Positions 22,896 to 35,397 of a stretch of DNA of 64,000 bases are shown here, one piece after another (position 1 is the stretch's first letter; the number at the start of each line of letters is the position of its first letter). The stretch is from assembly GCA_947034885.2 (NCBI GenBank), contig OX344750.2, positions 8,476,501 to 8,540,500 on the forward strand, written 5' to 3'. The notes beneath the pieces were generated by a model. The model was not told the DNA's origin and searched no databases. It was given only the letters and a program-made list of their open reading frames with translations. The translations under genes and the position numbers were made by a program. The stretch comes from Thuidium tamariscinum. Its lineage: Eukaryota > Streptophyta > Bryopsida > Hypnales > Thuidiaceae.

Positions 22896-25100
22896 TGTGA
22901 GCCCTCGAGATGGCACTCAGGACTCTGGGTCCATTTTTCGCGATTAAATAGCAAAAATGAGTCAAAATATTCAAGAAAAAGACATAAAAAGACTGTTGAA
23001 GGAGTTTTGGTATCAGTCTATGCCAAAATGGTGGAAAACCAACTTAGATGGTGGAAAATTCCTAATGCTAGAAATTTGAATCATTCTAAGTCTCCAAAGC
23101 AAGTTTATATAAAGATTTAGTAATTCCGAGAGAAATAAGGAATAGAGAGTTAGTCAGTCCTAGCGATTGTCTGTGCAAAGTCAACCTTTTAAGGATGCAC
23201 ACGACATACTGACTAAGCCAAAAGAGTCTGCTACGAGCGTGGGAGAGTTACCAAGGCTTAATTTCAATTTTGAAACAAATTGGATTTAAAGGTAAAACCA
23301 ATACAACGGATTTGGAGAATTCGAACTTCACAATACAAAAGATGGAGGATTGGAAATTGAAGACTACAGAGAGGTGTTCCAAAGGTAGGAGCATGCCAGG
23401 AGCGAACAAGAATCAAACAATTGTCCAAGATTCCCGGGCATCGGGAATTAAATTATCCAATTGGGCAAAGTAATTCCGAATTGCTAAAATTAGAAAGGTG
23501 CAAGGTTGCGTGGGACTTACACCAAGAGTCTAGGAGTGCCCTAGATGTTACCCAATTTATTTCGGATTTTTCCGAAATCCCACGTTGACTCCATGGGAAG
23601 TCAACCGCACATAGAAATGTTCGTAAAATCATAGAAATTACATATGATGCGGTAAAATCTCACTAAAAATTAGGATAGGTTTTTGTGTGCTTAATAAGCG
23701 CCCGGTCAAGTTTGAAGACATTCCGACATTCCTAACTACCAAAACCGGCATCGACATCGAATTTCACTAGAAGTTACAAGTTGGCGGCGGGTTGACCGGC
23801 GTATCAGGAGCGAATGATGTCCGATTGTCACAAATAAGGAGTCACTCCTTACTCTCACGGACATTCCTAACAACCCTGGCCTGACAGATTTATCAATTTG
23901 CGCAAATCCTAGAAGTTAGATTTTTGACTTTTAATTGAAGTTACCGTAATTCCGATTTGGGCGTGCAAATGGCCTAGGAGTGAGGGGTAAGGGGTCCTTT
24001 AGGCTAATTGGGGTCTTCTGAAGACAATGGCGCAGACAGTTTTCCGTTTCGAGTTGTTCCCTAAAAGATAGAGAGGGTCAGCTCTTAGTTTGACTTTTTA
24101 ATCGTTAATTGCGGTTAATTAGAAGTGATTTTGGAAATATCTCTTGGAAAATCAAAGATTGGATTTGGTCAAGATCTCTTTCTTGCGTAAAAATCCATCT
24201 TTGGGCTAAAGAAAGACAATTTTCGAAATGACTTTGGATTAATTTGCAAAATATCTACGTAGATTAGGGTTAATTCCAAAATATTTTGGGTTAAGATCTT
24301 GGATTTGATTTGGCCAAGATTTCCTTGACCAAATGGGGATGTTTTTAGAAATTTCCACCATTAAACAACTAATATTTTGGAATTACATTAGGATAGTTTA
24401 GGATAGAAAGTAACAAAGTGTTTTCACCGGCAATTACCGAGAGGGGCCCGGCCACGGGTATATAAGGGCCCCCCTCGAGGTTGCCAGTACCCTTATTTCT
24501 CGCACCGACACTTTGTTATTCTTCAAGTGCTACCGGCGTGGTCGGAGCACCGCTTGGACCAAGTATTTTGGCCAAGTCTTGTTTTGTGTTTAGTTTTCAA
24601 GATTTGAAGGCTTAGGGCCCCTTCATTTGTCATTTCTTTCTCATATTCTCTAGAGGTCAAGCCTCAACTCTTCCTTTGCCACTCATTCACGGAAATTTTG
24701 AGCATTAAGCGCCAAAGTTCGGTTTAAACACTGTCATGTGTACCTCCTTTGGTTGCAAAATCCCAAAATACTAAGAAATTTTAAGAATTTAAAGTGAAAG
24801 TTCGGTTTAAACACTATCATGTGTACCTCCTTTTGCGATTAAAATTCCTAAAATATTAGAGGAACAAATCATAGCCAAACCCATTGGCAAGAAAGTGGGT
24901 TCACCGGCGAAGCTTTGAACTTGGGAACAATAAAACCCAACTAATCTTCATCTTATAATACATCAAAAGAATCCCTCGAATTCAATGGAACAAAGGGTCA
25001 AACTTTGGATGTAATTGAAGTTTGGGAACCGTTAGTTCATCCAATTACACCTCAGCTCTCATTGCTTAACAATTAGTCAACCTTGGAAACAAGGTGATTA
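22896..25100 (+). repeat. LTR-like direct repeat, copy 2
   Basis: Direct copy of 14046 onward with scattered substitutions. The TATA box (TATATAAG) is at 24459-24466, and the tandem AAGTTCGGTTT blocks are near 24713 and 24797. Beyond about 24850 the match to copy 1 is patchy (GGCGAAGCTTTGAA, ACCCAGACC). Confidence 0.75.
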
Positions 25101-25109
25101 GTATTAGAA

Positions 25110-25425
25110 GACCAAAGAGGTTATTAGAACACCCAGACCCTGGTGCGACCCAGACCCTGGTGCGGCAGACCCTGGTGCGGGAGAGCCCCCCAGCCAGCCA
25201 CTCACGCCGGGACACGCGGCGGAGGGCCAGCGTGGCCGCGGGGGAGGGGGGGTCCGGCCACCCACGCCGGGACACGTGGCGCGGGGGCGGGGAGGCCTAG
25301 CAACGGGGCGGGAGGGCCAGCGACTGAGTTGAGGCCAGTGATTGAGCTGAGGTCCAGCGACTGAGCGGGAGGCCAACGACTGAGCTGAGGTCCAGTGACT
25401 AAACTGACTCGGTGAGTCCAGGCTA
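25110..25425. repeat. GC-rich repeat block (CCCAGACCCTGGTGCG; CAGCGACTGAG)
   Basis: Three copies of AGACCCTGGTGCG are followed by two CACGCCGGGACACG blocks, then three to four CCAGCGACTGAG-type units. It occupies a place comparable to the GC-rich part after copy 1. Open frames here are composition effects. Confidence 0.7.
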
Positions 25426-26764
25426 CCAAGTCACATTTTGATCACAAAAATTTGATTTTCTTTGAAAATCTTTGGGTTGGCAGTGGAAGCCACAACCCCA
25501 TAATTTTTTATTTTCACTAAAAATCTAACATTTGGGATTTCAAAAACTTGGTCACTAAATTCTCCGCAACATTCCGCCGCCATAGCCAACTCTCTCTCTC
25601 CAAACTTTGCAACTCATTACAAAAACAAGAATGAAAGAAAGAAGGGGGGATTAGGAGATTAAGGCACCGGAACCTCAAGATTCATTAAAAAACTAATTGT
25701 TGGAGAATAATCACTATTGAATTTGGTTCTTATTCCCTTGCTTTGACCTTTGTTTGCTTTAAAAACTAATTTCTTAGGAATCTTACTATTGAGTTGATTC
25801 TTGTTCTTTAGGAATGTTCTTTGTTCTTTGGTAGTTAGTCATTAATTAGATTCTTAGAAGGTTTGGATTTTGTTGGTTTTGTTTTATTAGGCCTAATAAG
25901 CCAAAAAGGAAACAAACAAATTGACAACTAATTTCCTTACAAACTAATGCAAATTCAAAATTAATTAGATTTGAAAAGATTTGATGATAGTTTTTCGATT
26001 AAAATATTCTAATAAGCCAAAAAGGAAACAAACAAATTGACAACCAATTTCGTTAGAATTAAAACAATTTCGAAAAACAATTGGATTTGAAAAGATTTGA
26101 AAGGGAATTTCCACCCAAATCATTTTAATTCAATCGGGATTTTTATCACATTAATTTTAGAATTAAAGAAAAACTAGAAACAACGAATAATGAATTATTA
26201 GATTTCCATTGATTTCTTTTGAACCTTAACAATTTAGGTAGACTAGTTAAATTGCAGTAATTCCTAATTACCAGGAATTTAGGAATTAAAAGGAATTACA
26301 CAATTAAATTAACGCTACATAACTTTTAGTTTCATTTAAAAACAGGACAAAATTAATTGACCAACAACGTGAGAATTATCATGGATTAGATGGAGAATCG
26401 GGATGAGTTCGATGGTGAGGTTGTAGGAGAATATTTGCATATGATGATGTTTGACGACGGGACCATGGAGATTTACGCAGAGGAAGTAAACCGCTCACAT
26501 TTAATTTTCATTCTCATTGTTTTACTGTTAAGTTTCTTTTTACCAAATGCTTGGAATTAAATTTAGACACAATAATAGTTGATAGACTAGAATAGAGTAG
26601 GATTGATTGGGTGAACTTTAGAGTAGAACAAGATAAAATTACAACCACGAAACTAGATTAAAACACTTAAAAGACGTGACTAAAAGAGTTCATTACTTGG
26701 AAGGCTTTCTTTTTTACCCAATTAGAAAGAAAACTCAATTAGACACAGGACCCGTGTGAAAAAC
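25426..26764. other. AT-rich spacer, no gene seen
   Basis: Two near-identical pieces containing AATAAGCCAAAAAGGAAACA lie near 25893 and 26010. No exon was recognised. Confidence 0.5.
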
Positions 26765-27190
26765 TTTTAGCTCGAGGGTGGAGTTAGGAGCGCTCACAGC
26801 CGTCCGACCATATACCCGTCCGCCGCCAGACCTAGACAGGTCCGGCACCGGACCGGGGGACGGCCAGTGCGGACCGTCGTCGGACGGGGTATCCGCCCGG
26901 ACCTCTGGCGTCCGCCTCGGGTCGTCCGACGATAGGCTCGTCCGGCGGACCTGTCGTCCGACCGCCCCGCCGGCCATCCGCCCGTCCGATGGACGTCCGC
27001 TCTGCCGACCGCCCCCCGTCCGTCCTTTGGCCCTGCCCGTCCGCCTTGAGGACCAACTGGGCGTCCGACAAAGGCGTCCGCCCTGTCGACCGCTCAGATT
27101 TCAAGTCCAAACTGAACATTGGATTCCAGAAGTGAAAAGTTGACATTGGATTCCACAAGTCCAAAGTGAACATTGGATTCTCCAGAAGTC
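26765..27190. repeat. CpG-rich GTCCGNC repeat island
   Basis: About 340 bp of irregular GTCCG, CGTCCG and GGACC words, with extremely high CpG, in AT-rich surroundings. Directly after it are three tandem units of GAACATTGGATTCCA (about 27114-27182). No gene is supported. Confidence 0.7.
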
Positions 27191-29369
27191 ATATTTAAAG
27201 CTTGAACCCTTAAAGGACCGTCAATATACTTTCACCAAAAGCGCTCCAATTGCCTCCAAAAAACCAAAACTGCCATTTCTAGTACAAGTACCAAAATCTT
27301 TGGAAAAAAACTTTTTTTGACATATCTGATCGTAGGATATTGTATTATATAGCATCAAAATCATGTGGTAAAAATTTCAAACATTTCCACCGAGTGGATT
27401 ACAAGATATAAGCATTCAAATTAACTGAAATCATTTTTTTTACCCTGCGAAAGCCGAAAAGCAAGGCAGCTGCACTTCCCAAGCTCACATTTCTATGAAA
27501 AAATGACCTAAATGGTCGTGCTTCTTTGGATTTGTTTTCCTACAGAAGTTGGGCACATGCTTAAAAATTTTCAAATCATTTGGAATAGTACAACGTATAG
27601 GAAAAAATTAGTAAATACGTAGTAGTAGAGAATGATAAAACGCACTACATTATTTACAGTTGAAATATGGAATTGAAAATTCCCAATCCCAAATTTCCAA
27701 TGGTCGCAAATTTGAAATGTTGTAATAATGTATCTACATCCTACGATTTTATTTTCGTCCAAAAATATTGGAAGTTGGGTAAGATAAAGGATTTCAAAGT
27801 TTATTTTAGAGTAGGAAATCCAAAATTACCCGGAAACAGAAAATCCACATCACTTTTGACTCATTCATCAAAATGGAATGATTCAAAACTTCACGCGTAT
27901 CCATAACTCTAGAAAATGAATTTGTGGAATTCTTGTTTATGAAATAAGTGATTTTCTCTGATTTGCATGAAATGCCCTGTTACAAAAAAAAAGTAACATA
28001 TTAGGCTATAACTTCTGACTGGTATTTTCAAATGCCATGAAAATTTGGTGCATATGACAGATCTTCCTCGCCCCCACATTGGTCAATTGACTCAATTCCA
28101 TTCAAATTTTAGCCTCAAATCTGGATATCCCCGCTCGTAAGTAGTAGGTACCTACCCAAAATTTCTATACATCCCAAAAAAAAAGTGCAGGCTTTTAGGG
28201 GTAAAAATGGGAAGGGTTGGAAAAAGCATCCAATGTTCAATGTATGTGTGAAATTGAGTTTCATTCTGCACATTAAAATTTTTAAAGAAAGTAAGTCCTC
28301 AACCCTACACCCTATCCGAATAGCATCGACGTCCACTTTTGTAGAGTGTAGACAAGCCCAAACCCTAAACCTTAAACCCTAGAACCTAAACCCTAGCTTC
28401 TTCATCATTTTGGCATTATGGGAATATGGGTGTCATATAAAATAATAAATAGTGAAAATAAATTGATGAATGATTCAAGGATCCAACACATTATTAATTT
28501 AAAAAATGTATGCACCCTACTTTAATAGAGAAAACATATACTCTTTATATATTTCTAAATGCAAACCAGTAAGGCAGTAAGGGGTAAAATCATTTGAAGT
28601 ACACTCCTTCATATTTACATTCACTTACATTGAAATGAAGGATTCTATAATTTTTCACATTTTGAAATCTTTTTTCAAGTATAATTGCATCATTTTCAAA
28701 TTTCACTCATCCTCTAATGCAACCATGAATGTCACCATCTTCCAACTGTAGAATTGTAGAAAGTATGGTGATACATTTATCTAATTTGTTTAGAAATTGT
28801 TATATTAGGCCCTTACAAGTTATAACTTGAGAGTTGAGAATGTCTTGCAATAAAACATGGTTATAAAATATAAATCTCTCCCTTTATTGTTAACCCTTAA
28901 AGGACCAAGGCCATTTTTTTGTTACAAACCACTCAGAACTGTCATTTCTGCTGCGTTCACTATAAGAAAACCAAGAAAATACTTTTCTTCGGATCTAACC
29001 TTAGGATCTTGTACTTTACTTATCTAGGAAAAAGTGGCAAAAATATCAGATGACTTTGATCGCTATTCGTGGAATTTTTTGGAACTATGGAGTACGGAGT
29101 ATGGACCTTGAATTAAAAATTTTGAAGGAATTTGAAGAACTTGGATGGGAGTTGAAAGTCTAAGACGAAAATTTCACGAAAAATAGGCTTGATTTTCATT
29201 ATTCAAAAAATTGTTAAGTACAAGTAAGTCCAAGATTGAAAGAAAAACTAAATCATTAATAGCTCTAACATGGGATTCAAAGACAATAACCTCAATGGTG
29301 AGATTGTTCAAATTATATGTATCCAAATACGGGACGGGGTGTTGAAAAAAACTAGAACTAGATTGTTCA
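27191..29369. other. AT-rich spacer with decayed repeats, no gene seen
   Basis: The stretch 28893-29060 (CCCTTAAAGGACC, then AGGATCTTGTACTTTACTT) resembles 55740-55880 and, more weakly, 27205-27370, so it belongs to a diverged dispersed repeat family. No exon is recognised. Confidence 0.5.
28361..28397 (+). repeat. Interstitial telomere-like CCCTAAA tract
   Basis: Four to five imperfect CCCTAAA units (AAACCCTAAACCTTAAACCC and onward). The unit is the plant-type telomere repeat on the C-rich strand and helps place the organism among green plants. Confidence 0.7.
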
Positions 29370-29592
29370 ATGGGGCGACCGTGTCTCTGGTAAGGGCGAC
29401 CGCACATCCGATTTTCAAGGCGACTGCAGGTAGGCGACCGCGGGTTAAAAATCCAGGGCGACTGCGGCTCTTTCGCGACCGCGGGTGCAAGGGAAGGGCG
29501 ACTTCGGGTATAGGGCGACCTTGGGTACAAGAGAAGGGCGACTTCTGGTGCAGGGCGACCACGCCTCTGTCTTTGATGGCGATCGCGGGTGT
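29370..29592 (+). repeat. GGGCGACCGCGGGT-type CpG island 1
   Basis: About ten GGCGACNNCGGGT units in some 220 bp. The same word family is found at 38664-39090, 44455-44970, 48153-48356, 48715-48935 and 53487-53625. Here no gene lies in the expected direction (minus strand, to the left), so this is an orphan or the gene has decayed. Confidence 0.75.
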
Positions 29593-31427
29593 TTTTTACC
29601 CCTAAATGCTCAAGGCCTTTGGGGGAGTTTCTAGGAATTTATTCTAAAGTGAAGAAAAAAATAACTTTATGATGACCTTTAAGAAAGAAAATTTAAAATG
29701 TAACCATTCTAATTCAAACTAGACATGTCAGAGATCATTTAGGAAAACAAAACATGACTATATCACTTATGGATTGAAAGATTATAATGTTTAATCACTA
29801 TAGTGTTGAAATTGCCAAAGAGATTTGAAGTCATTCAACCCTCCGTTTACAAGTCTAATCTAAAAAGTTTATGATTAAAAAAAACGGGATGAAAGGGCTT
29901 TACAAGCATAACCCCGGTCAATTTATGGCTTCTCAAAATGTACTCTACAATCTTTTTCCTATATAACGTACAATTCCAATAGACTTTAATTTTGTTTGAA
30001 GCATATACCGAGCTTGCCTTATAGAATGGTTTTAAAATATAACTACCATTTTCAAAGTTTATTTATAGCATTGTGACCTTTTAAACTGCAATCCCTTGAT
30101 TATTACTATAGGTCTACACTTCATTGTAGTTTTCATTTTAAATAACAACAATATATTATACATTTTGAATTTTTTCTTGTAGGGGTGTGAGGGTGTGCCT
30201 CTAAAGGACCTTTGTGTTTGTGGTGCATTTCATTGAATTGACACAATCATTAACCTGTAAAGCCCTGAATTGCATTTCTAGGGATCTCACTACCTATTGA
30301 ATTTGATTTTCTTTCCTTTGAAATTTTGACACAACATGTGCTCGCAATTTAGGGGAAAAGGACCAACAATATAATCCCTTTTGACTACACGATCAAAAAG
30401 TTAGGACATGACATGTTGTTTCCTTTAAAATTGTGCGTAGCCCGGGACACAAAAAAAAACTTCTTTAGAAATTGCGACATTAAGAAATAAAAATTTGAAA
30501 TATCTTTATTAGATTTTTATCTATGTGTAAACCTTTGAATCATTCCATTTCAATAAATGAGTCAAAAGTTATGAGGAATTTTAGTTTGGGGTAGTCAATG
30601 GGTACTTATAGAATCTCTACTCTACCAAAAAAGTTTGAAATTCTTTATTTCATTCAATTTTTTATATTTTTGAAAAAATAGTGAAACATTGGATGAAGAT
30701 TGTTTTTTACAATACTTTAACCAAAGTAATTGGCATTTGTCATTTTTATAAATAATTTGTTGACAACTTAGTATTTTCAAGCATTTTCTATTTTTTTGTT
30801 GGTTTCTAACTTAATGTTTTTTCTCCCATATGTTGAAAAATTCCAAATGATTAGAAATTTATAGAATGTAGAGCATACATACCACTTTGATTCTAATATG
30901 AATTTAAAGAATAACCATCAATTTTGAGTGTTTTTTATACTAATGTTACCTTGTGAAGGGCAATTGGCCAATTGCCGGAAAAAAAAGGGGTTTTGCTAGT
31001 ACAAATGTTAATATCTTGCAATGTACACGGTGAAGATTTTCTCCACATCTTCTGAAACCATCCCACAAGAATATCTCACCATTTCATATGTCACAACAAA
31101 AATTTCAAAAACATTGCACTTGTATTACAAAACGCAATTTTGGAGCAATTTCGGTAGAAATATACTTAGTTAAAAATCTTGTGAGGTTAACCAACTAAAC
31201 CAAAGGCTAGAAAATAATAAAATAACCCCAAAGTTAATATGTCGAAATACGATGAAAATGCCTAGTAAGGTGCTACAACATATCAATATGTAAGGTACTA
31301 AACTACTAGGCTATAAACTTCCGCTAGAAATCTTTTCAAAAAAACATTTTTGGAAGATATAGTGGGACTAATTTACCTTCCAAATAATTGGACTAATATC
31401 TAGTTACAAACAAAAATCTGAATCGTT
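29593..31427. other. AT-rich decayed repeat, no gene seen
   Basis: Words such as TATCACTTATGGATTGAAAG (29759) recur in diverged form at 47097, 53392 and inverted near 41570, linking this stretch to the AT-rich repeats near 40.4-41.6 and 47.0-48.1 kb. Confidence 0.5.
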
Positions 31428-34400
31428 CTACACTTCGTCAGCATCAGGGTCCGTATCTTCGCGCGATGCGTAACCAGCATCTGTGTCGCTATCGTGGCTT
31501 GAGCTGTCATTCTCGTCCTCTTCTCTTGCTATTGGTTCTAGTCGTATTTCTCTTTCCACCTCTGAGGTCAAATTCCGCACAACTATGTCTTGACCACCAG
31601 GAATCGCAGTCTGGACTAGTCGTTTTGTGGGACGCGTTGCATCAATAATTCCATCAACTACAGATTCAGGACCTGCTTGAACCGCTATTGATTGGCTTGA
31701 TTGCTGGACCGCTTGCGTGGAGCACCCTACCCCAAGCCTACAAGGTTCCACAACTTGATTTGCACGCTTCGGATGTCTGAGTGTCCTTTCATCTACTCTT
31801 CTAATGCGCCTTTTTTTACTTTTGTTTCTATTGTTGCTATTGCGTAGTCGTTCTTCCAACGATATTTCTCTTGGCTCAGACACTGGGGTTGGTTGGGTGG
31901 CTTGTGGAGCGGACTCGGGGACTTCTTCATAGATGCTGGATAGTGGACCTCCATCCAAAGGCGCCCTTGTCGATGAACTAGGGGCTGATCTTCTGACTCT
32001 ACCTTGGCTTGTATCTTCACCTCTGGGCGCACGGCCCCTTATAGAAGGAGTTGTGACTGACCTTCTGACTATAGTCTGCCCTGTATGTCCACCTCGAGTC
32101 AAGGAAACATTCCGACTACGGTTGAGGATGGTATTCAGTGGCGCATCTGAATCATACTCAGCTGCCTCCGTTGTTTGTATGGTCGGTGAATTCATTGCTA
32201 CCGAAATAGGAGTTACTTCTTCTACAACCTCTTCAATGTGATCCACCTCTTCTTCTGCTTCAATTCCCGCATTGATTGGTGCAATGTTTCCAATATTCAT
32301 TGCTCTGCTTGAAGGAATACGTGTTGGTACTGGAGATGTTGGTACTGGAGATGTTTCTTGAACATCTGAGGCAGGCATTTGATTATCTGCTTGTTCGTTG
32401 TTGTCAGAAGGTGTTCTTGTCGTAGTTCGTGGTGAAACTGTGCCCCAATTTCCGACCCACGCATCATCAGGGTTCCGCTCTGGAGAATGAAAAAGTTCTT
32501 CCTCAGCAACACCTTCCGCATCATTGCCACTTGCAAATGTGTTTCCATATCGATATCGCGGTGGACTTAGTGGAGGTGGGACCATATCTGCCCATTCATT
32601 GTGATCGCGCAAGAGATCTTCTTCTTCTCTTCGGACTAAATTATCTTCGATAAAATCAAAATAACCCTCGTCCTCCGATCCTGAAGGCATAGGCTCGTCC
32701 CTCTCTTCATCAGTGTCTCCATCCACGAGGACCCTTTCATAAAATTGAGCAGCATTGTACCCACGCTTTTGACGTTCCAAGTGGCAGTTAGCATAAATGT
32801 ACACCAAATCTTGAGCCTTCTTTGTGGTCAAACGATTTCGCGTTTTACTGTGCACGAATGAATACATGTTCCAGTTTCGTTCACATGAAGATGCTGAACA
32901 AGTCAACCCTAGAATTCTCTTTGCAATCTTCGGAAGAGCATCGCCGCCTACATGATTCCACCATTGATGGGGTTCTAAATTGGTCTCTGTGATGTCGAGA
33001 ACCTCTTCTCGGGGATCAAATGGCCTTGTCTTCTCTTCAAATTGGACAAGCTCTTGCATTGCCACGACCACTGAAACTCCTAATGATGGAGCTAGTTTTC
33101 GTATGACTCGATTCAAAGCTGCTTTGGCCGCCCCATCGTTTTGAATTTCTTCTACTCCTGCCAAAAATGGATTCAAAAGTGCTCCTGCACAGTGGAGGTC
33201 CATTCGCATTAACTTCCAACGAGCTTCAAATTTCTTCTCGTAACGCGTTGCAACCACAGGGTCTAAAAGAAATGGAGGATCCCTGAGAGCATACACGTGT
33301 TTCTTCAACTCGAACATTATCATCCAAGCTTTTGGCATTGCTGGTTTTTTGCCATCAAAGTGTCGTAGAGCAATGAGTACTGGCTCTATCATAAACACGA
33401 AATTCTTGCATTTTGACCAAAACCTTTCAGAATGAATGTTTAGCCGAACATCCATTACTTTGCGCCTAATGGTACCTCCATTAGTCCGATTCTGCAAACT
33501 GAACTCGAATATCATGTAAGCGTCATCTGCAACCACGGTTTGCAAAGCTTGTTTGCAATCGAGCAGACGGTCTACCATAAGGAAATTGGTGGCAAACTGT
33601 GTCAAAGTAGGCAGCCTAAGCATTTTGTTTGGAGAATGTTTCCGAAACAAAGCCATAGTGAAATGGTATTTCCTGATATGCTTCACCATTGTCCTACACT
33701 CGCTTACCAAATCCTTCATCGTTTGAGACTTTCCCCAATCTTCCAAAAGCAAATCCAAGATGTGAACCGCACACCCTTGTTTGTACATGTGGGGATATTT
33801 CAGTAACAAACATGACATAGTTCCAATCATTACTGAAGCATTGTTTGTACACAATTGTACAATATTTGAAGGACCGGCCTTGTCTATGTACTTCGACATT
33901 AAAGCTGTCGTGTAGGCAATGTCCTTCTTTGCTCCCGTACTGTCCTTTGATCCCAAAAACACATCCCCTACTGGACAAACGAGCATCACGTTCATCAACG
34001 GTCGCCTATTGGTATCTGACCACCCATCTGAACAAATAGTTGCTCCATATTGCGCAATAGAGTTCTTTGTCCGGTCATTGACCATTTTTTGGACAACTTC
34101 TTTCTTCACATCAATCATTCTGGTTCGCAATGCGTTGAATGCTGGTGGACGATATAAAATTCCAGCTGGTGCAGTTTCCTTCACTGCATTTATAAATGCA
34201 GGGTGTCGCGTGACGTTGAATGCAATATTGGCTTCATAAAAAAATGAAGCCCACGTCGCATCCAACTTTTGTCTCAAGCCTATTTGTAATGCTTCATCCA
34301 TACTTCTTTGACGAGAAACCACAGGGCGGCTTCCTGTTCTGTCAACCGTACTTGGAGTAGAATCCACTGAATCTGGGGTAGGGTTTGTCGGGCCGGTTGG

Positions 34401-35036
34401 ACCCGTTGGATTTGAAGAACCACCCACCTCATCACCCTCTACCTCTTGAATGAGGGATTGTGCCGCACCAATGGCCTCATTGCCCACAAATGGTGTTTCA
34501 AACAATTCTTCAAAGCTCATGGCTTTTGGAACCACTCCGTTGCAAGTCCTAAACTTTTCACGTGCACTTCTAGGGATTTTTGGACAACGGTCTGCTGTTG
34601 CTGAGCCACCATATCCAAAGTGACTAAATGCCCTTTTCCGCACAAAGACTTTGCTCTACCCGCAAAACATACATTTCCGAGGATAGGATGATTGATCATT
34701 TGGAACGCATGGTTGTGGCAAGGCATATTTTTGATTTTTTTCCTTTAAGTAGGTTTTGGGAACGGAAGTCAGGAACTTAGCAACCGGAATTTCTCATGGA
34801 ACGGGTAAAATCCTGCAATAGTACTGGATAATTTTGTAGTGACCAGTCACGGAATAAATCCGGTCTATGATAACGGAAGTCCGGATCGGAAAGGATTCCG
34901 GACCCTTTCAGGGGAGGAACGGATTCCATCCGGATTCAGTTCTTGATCCGGACCGGGCCTTTTCCGGACTTGGACCGATCGGATATGAACGGGAACGGAT
35001 GAGCAGGACCGGAAGACCGGATCCATTTCGGGAAAC

Positions 35037-35043
35037 TATATAA
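35037..35043 (+). promoter_or_regulatory. TATA box of the solo LTR
   Basis: ACTATATAAGGCC lies 355 bp upstream of the LTR ORF in a GGAAC/CCGGA-rich U3-like region. Confidence 0.6.
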
Positions 35044-35397
35044 GGCCTGACATTTTCAGTTGGCCCATTTGCTCTCAGGCGCCTCGTTGTGTGTTTTTTA
35101 ACCCTCAGCGTTTTTTTCGCCTTTTCTGTGAGTTTGTCTTTTTGCGCGTGTTTGGTGGCGCGACTTTCTGTGGCGCGGTTGTCAGTGTTTGCGACTGGTG
35201 TTAGTCAGAGCGGGCAGTTGTCAGCGGTGCGGGTTTCAGACTGTGCGCTGAAGCACTGGTGTGCGCGGGAGGACTGTGTATGTTCTGTGCAGGTGGTTAT
35301 TACGGGCGGATTGCCTTTGTGTTTGTGTTGTGAGTGTGTGTGAGGAACGGGACGTGCGGCTAGGAGAGAAGTGAGGTAGTGTTTCCGGATAGTTGCC

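Larger units (their letters stand above)
14046..25100 (+). mobile_element. Putative non-autonomous LTR retroelement with cargo genes
   Basis: Two long direct repeats starting TGTGAGCCCTCGAG lie at 14046 and 22896. A purine-rich run (about 22859-22891) precedes the second, as expected of a polypurine tract, although CCGT separates the two. No gag or pol is seen between the repeats. Instead the inner part holds minisatellites, a RING-H2 exon in sense and the F3 gene in antisense just before the second repeat. Extra antisense ORFs in that position are known in plant Tat-lineage elements. The right end is not fixed, and I found neither a primer site nor a target duplication, so two independent insertions remain possible. 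Confidence 0.5.

Noticed and set aside
14046-25100. Simple segmental duplication rather than LTRs
   Set aside because: Not fully excluded, but TG-starting ends, a conserved TATA box and a purine tract before the second copy fit LTRs better.
26735-27173. Long overlapping ORFs on both strands in the GTCCG island
   Set aside because: High GC removes stop codons by chance; there is no domain or splice signal.
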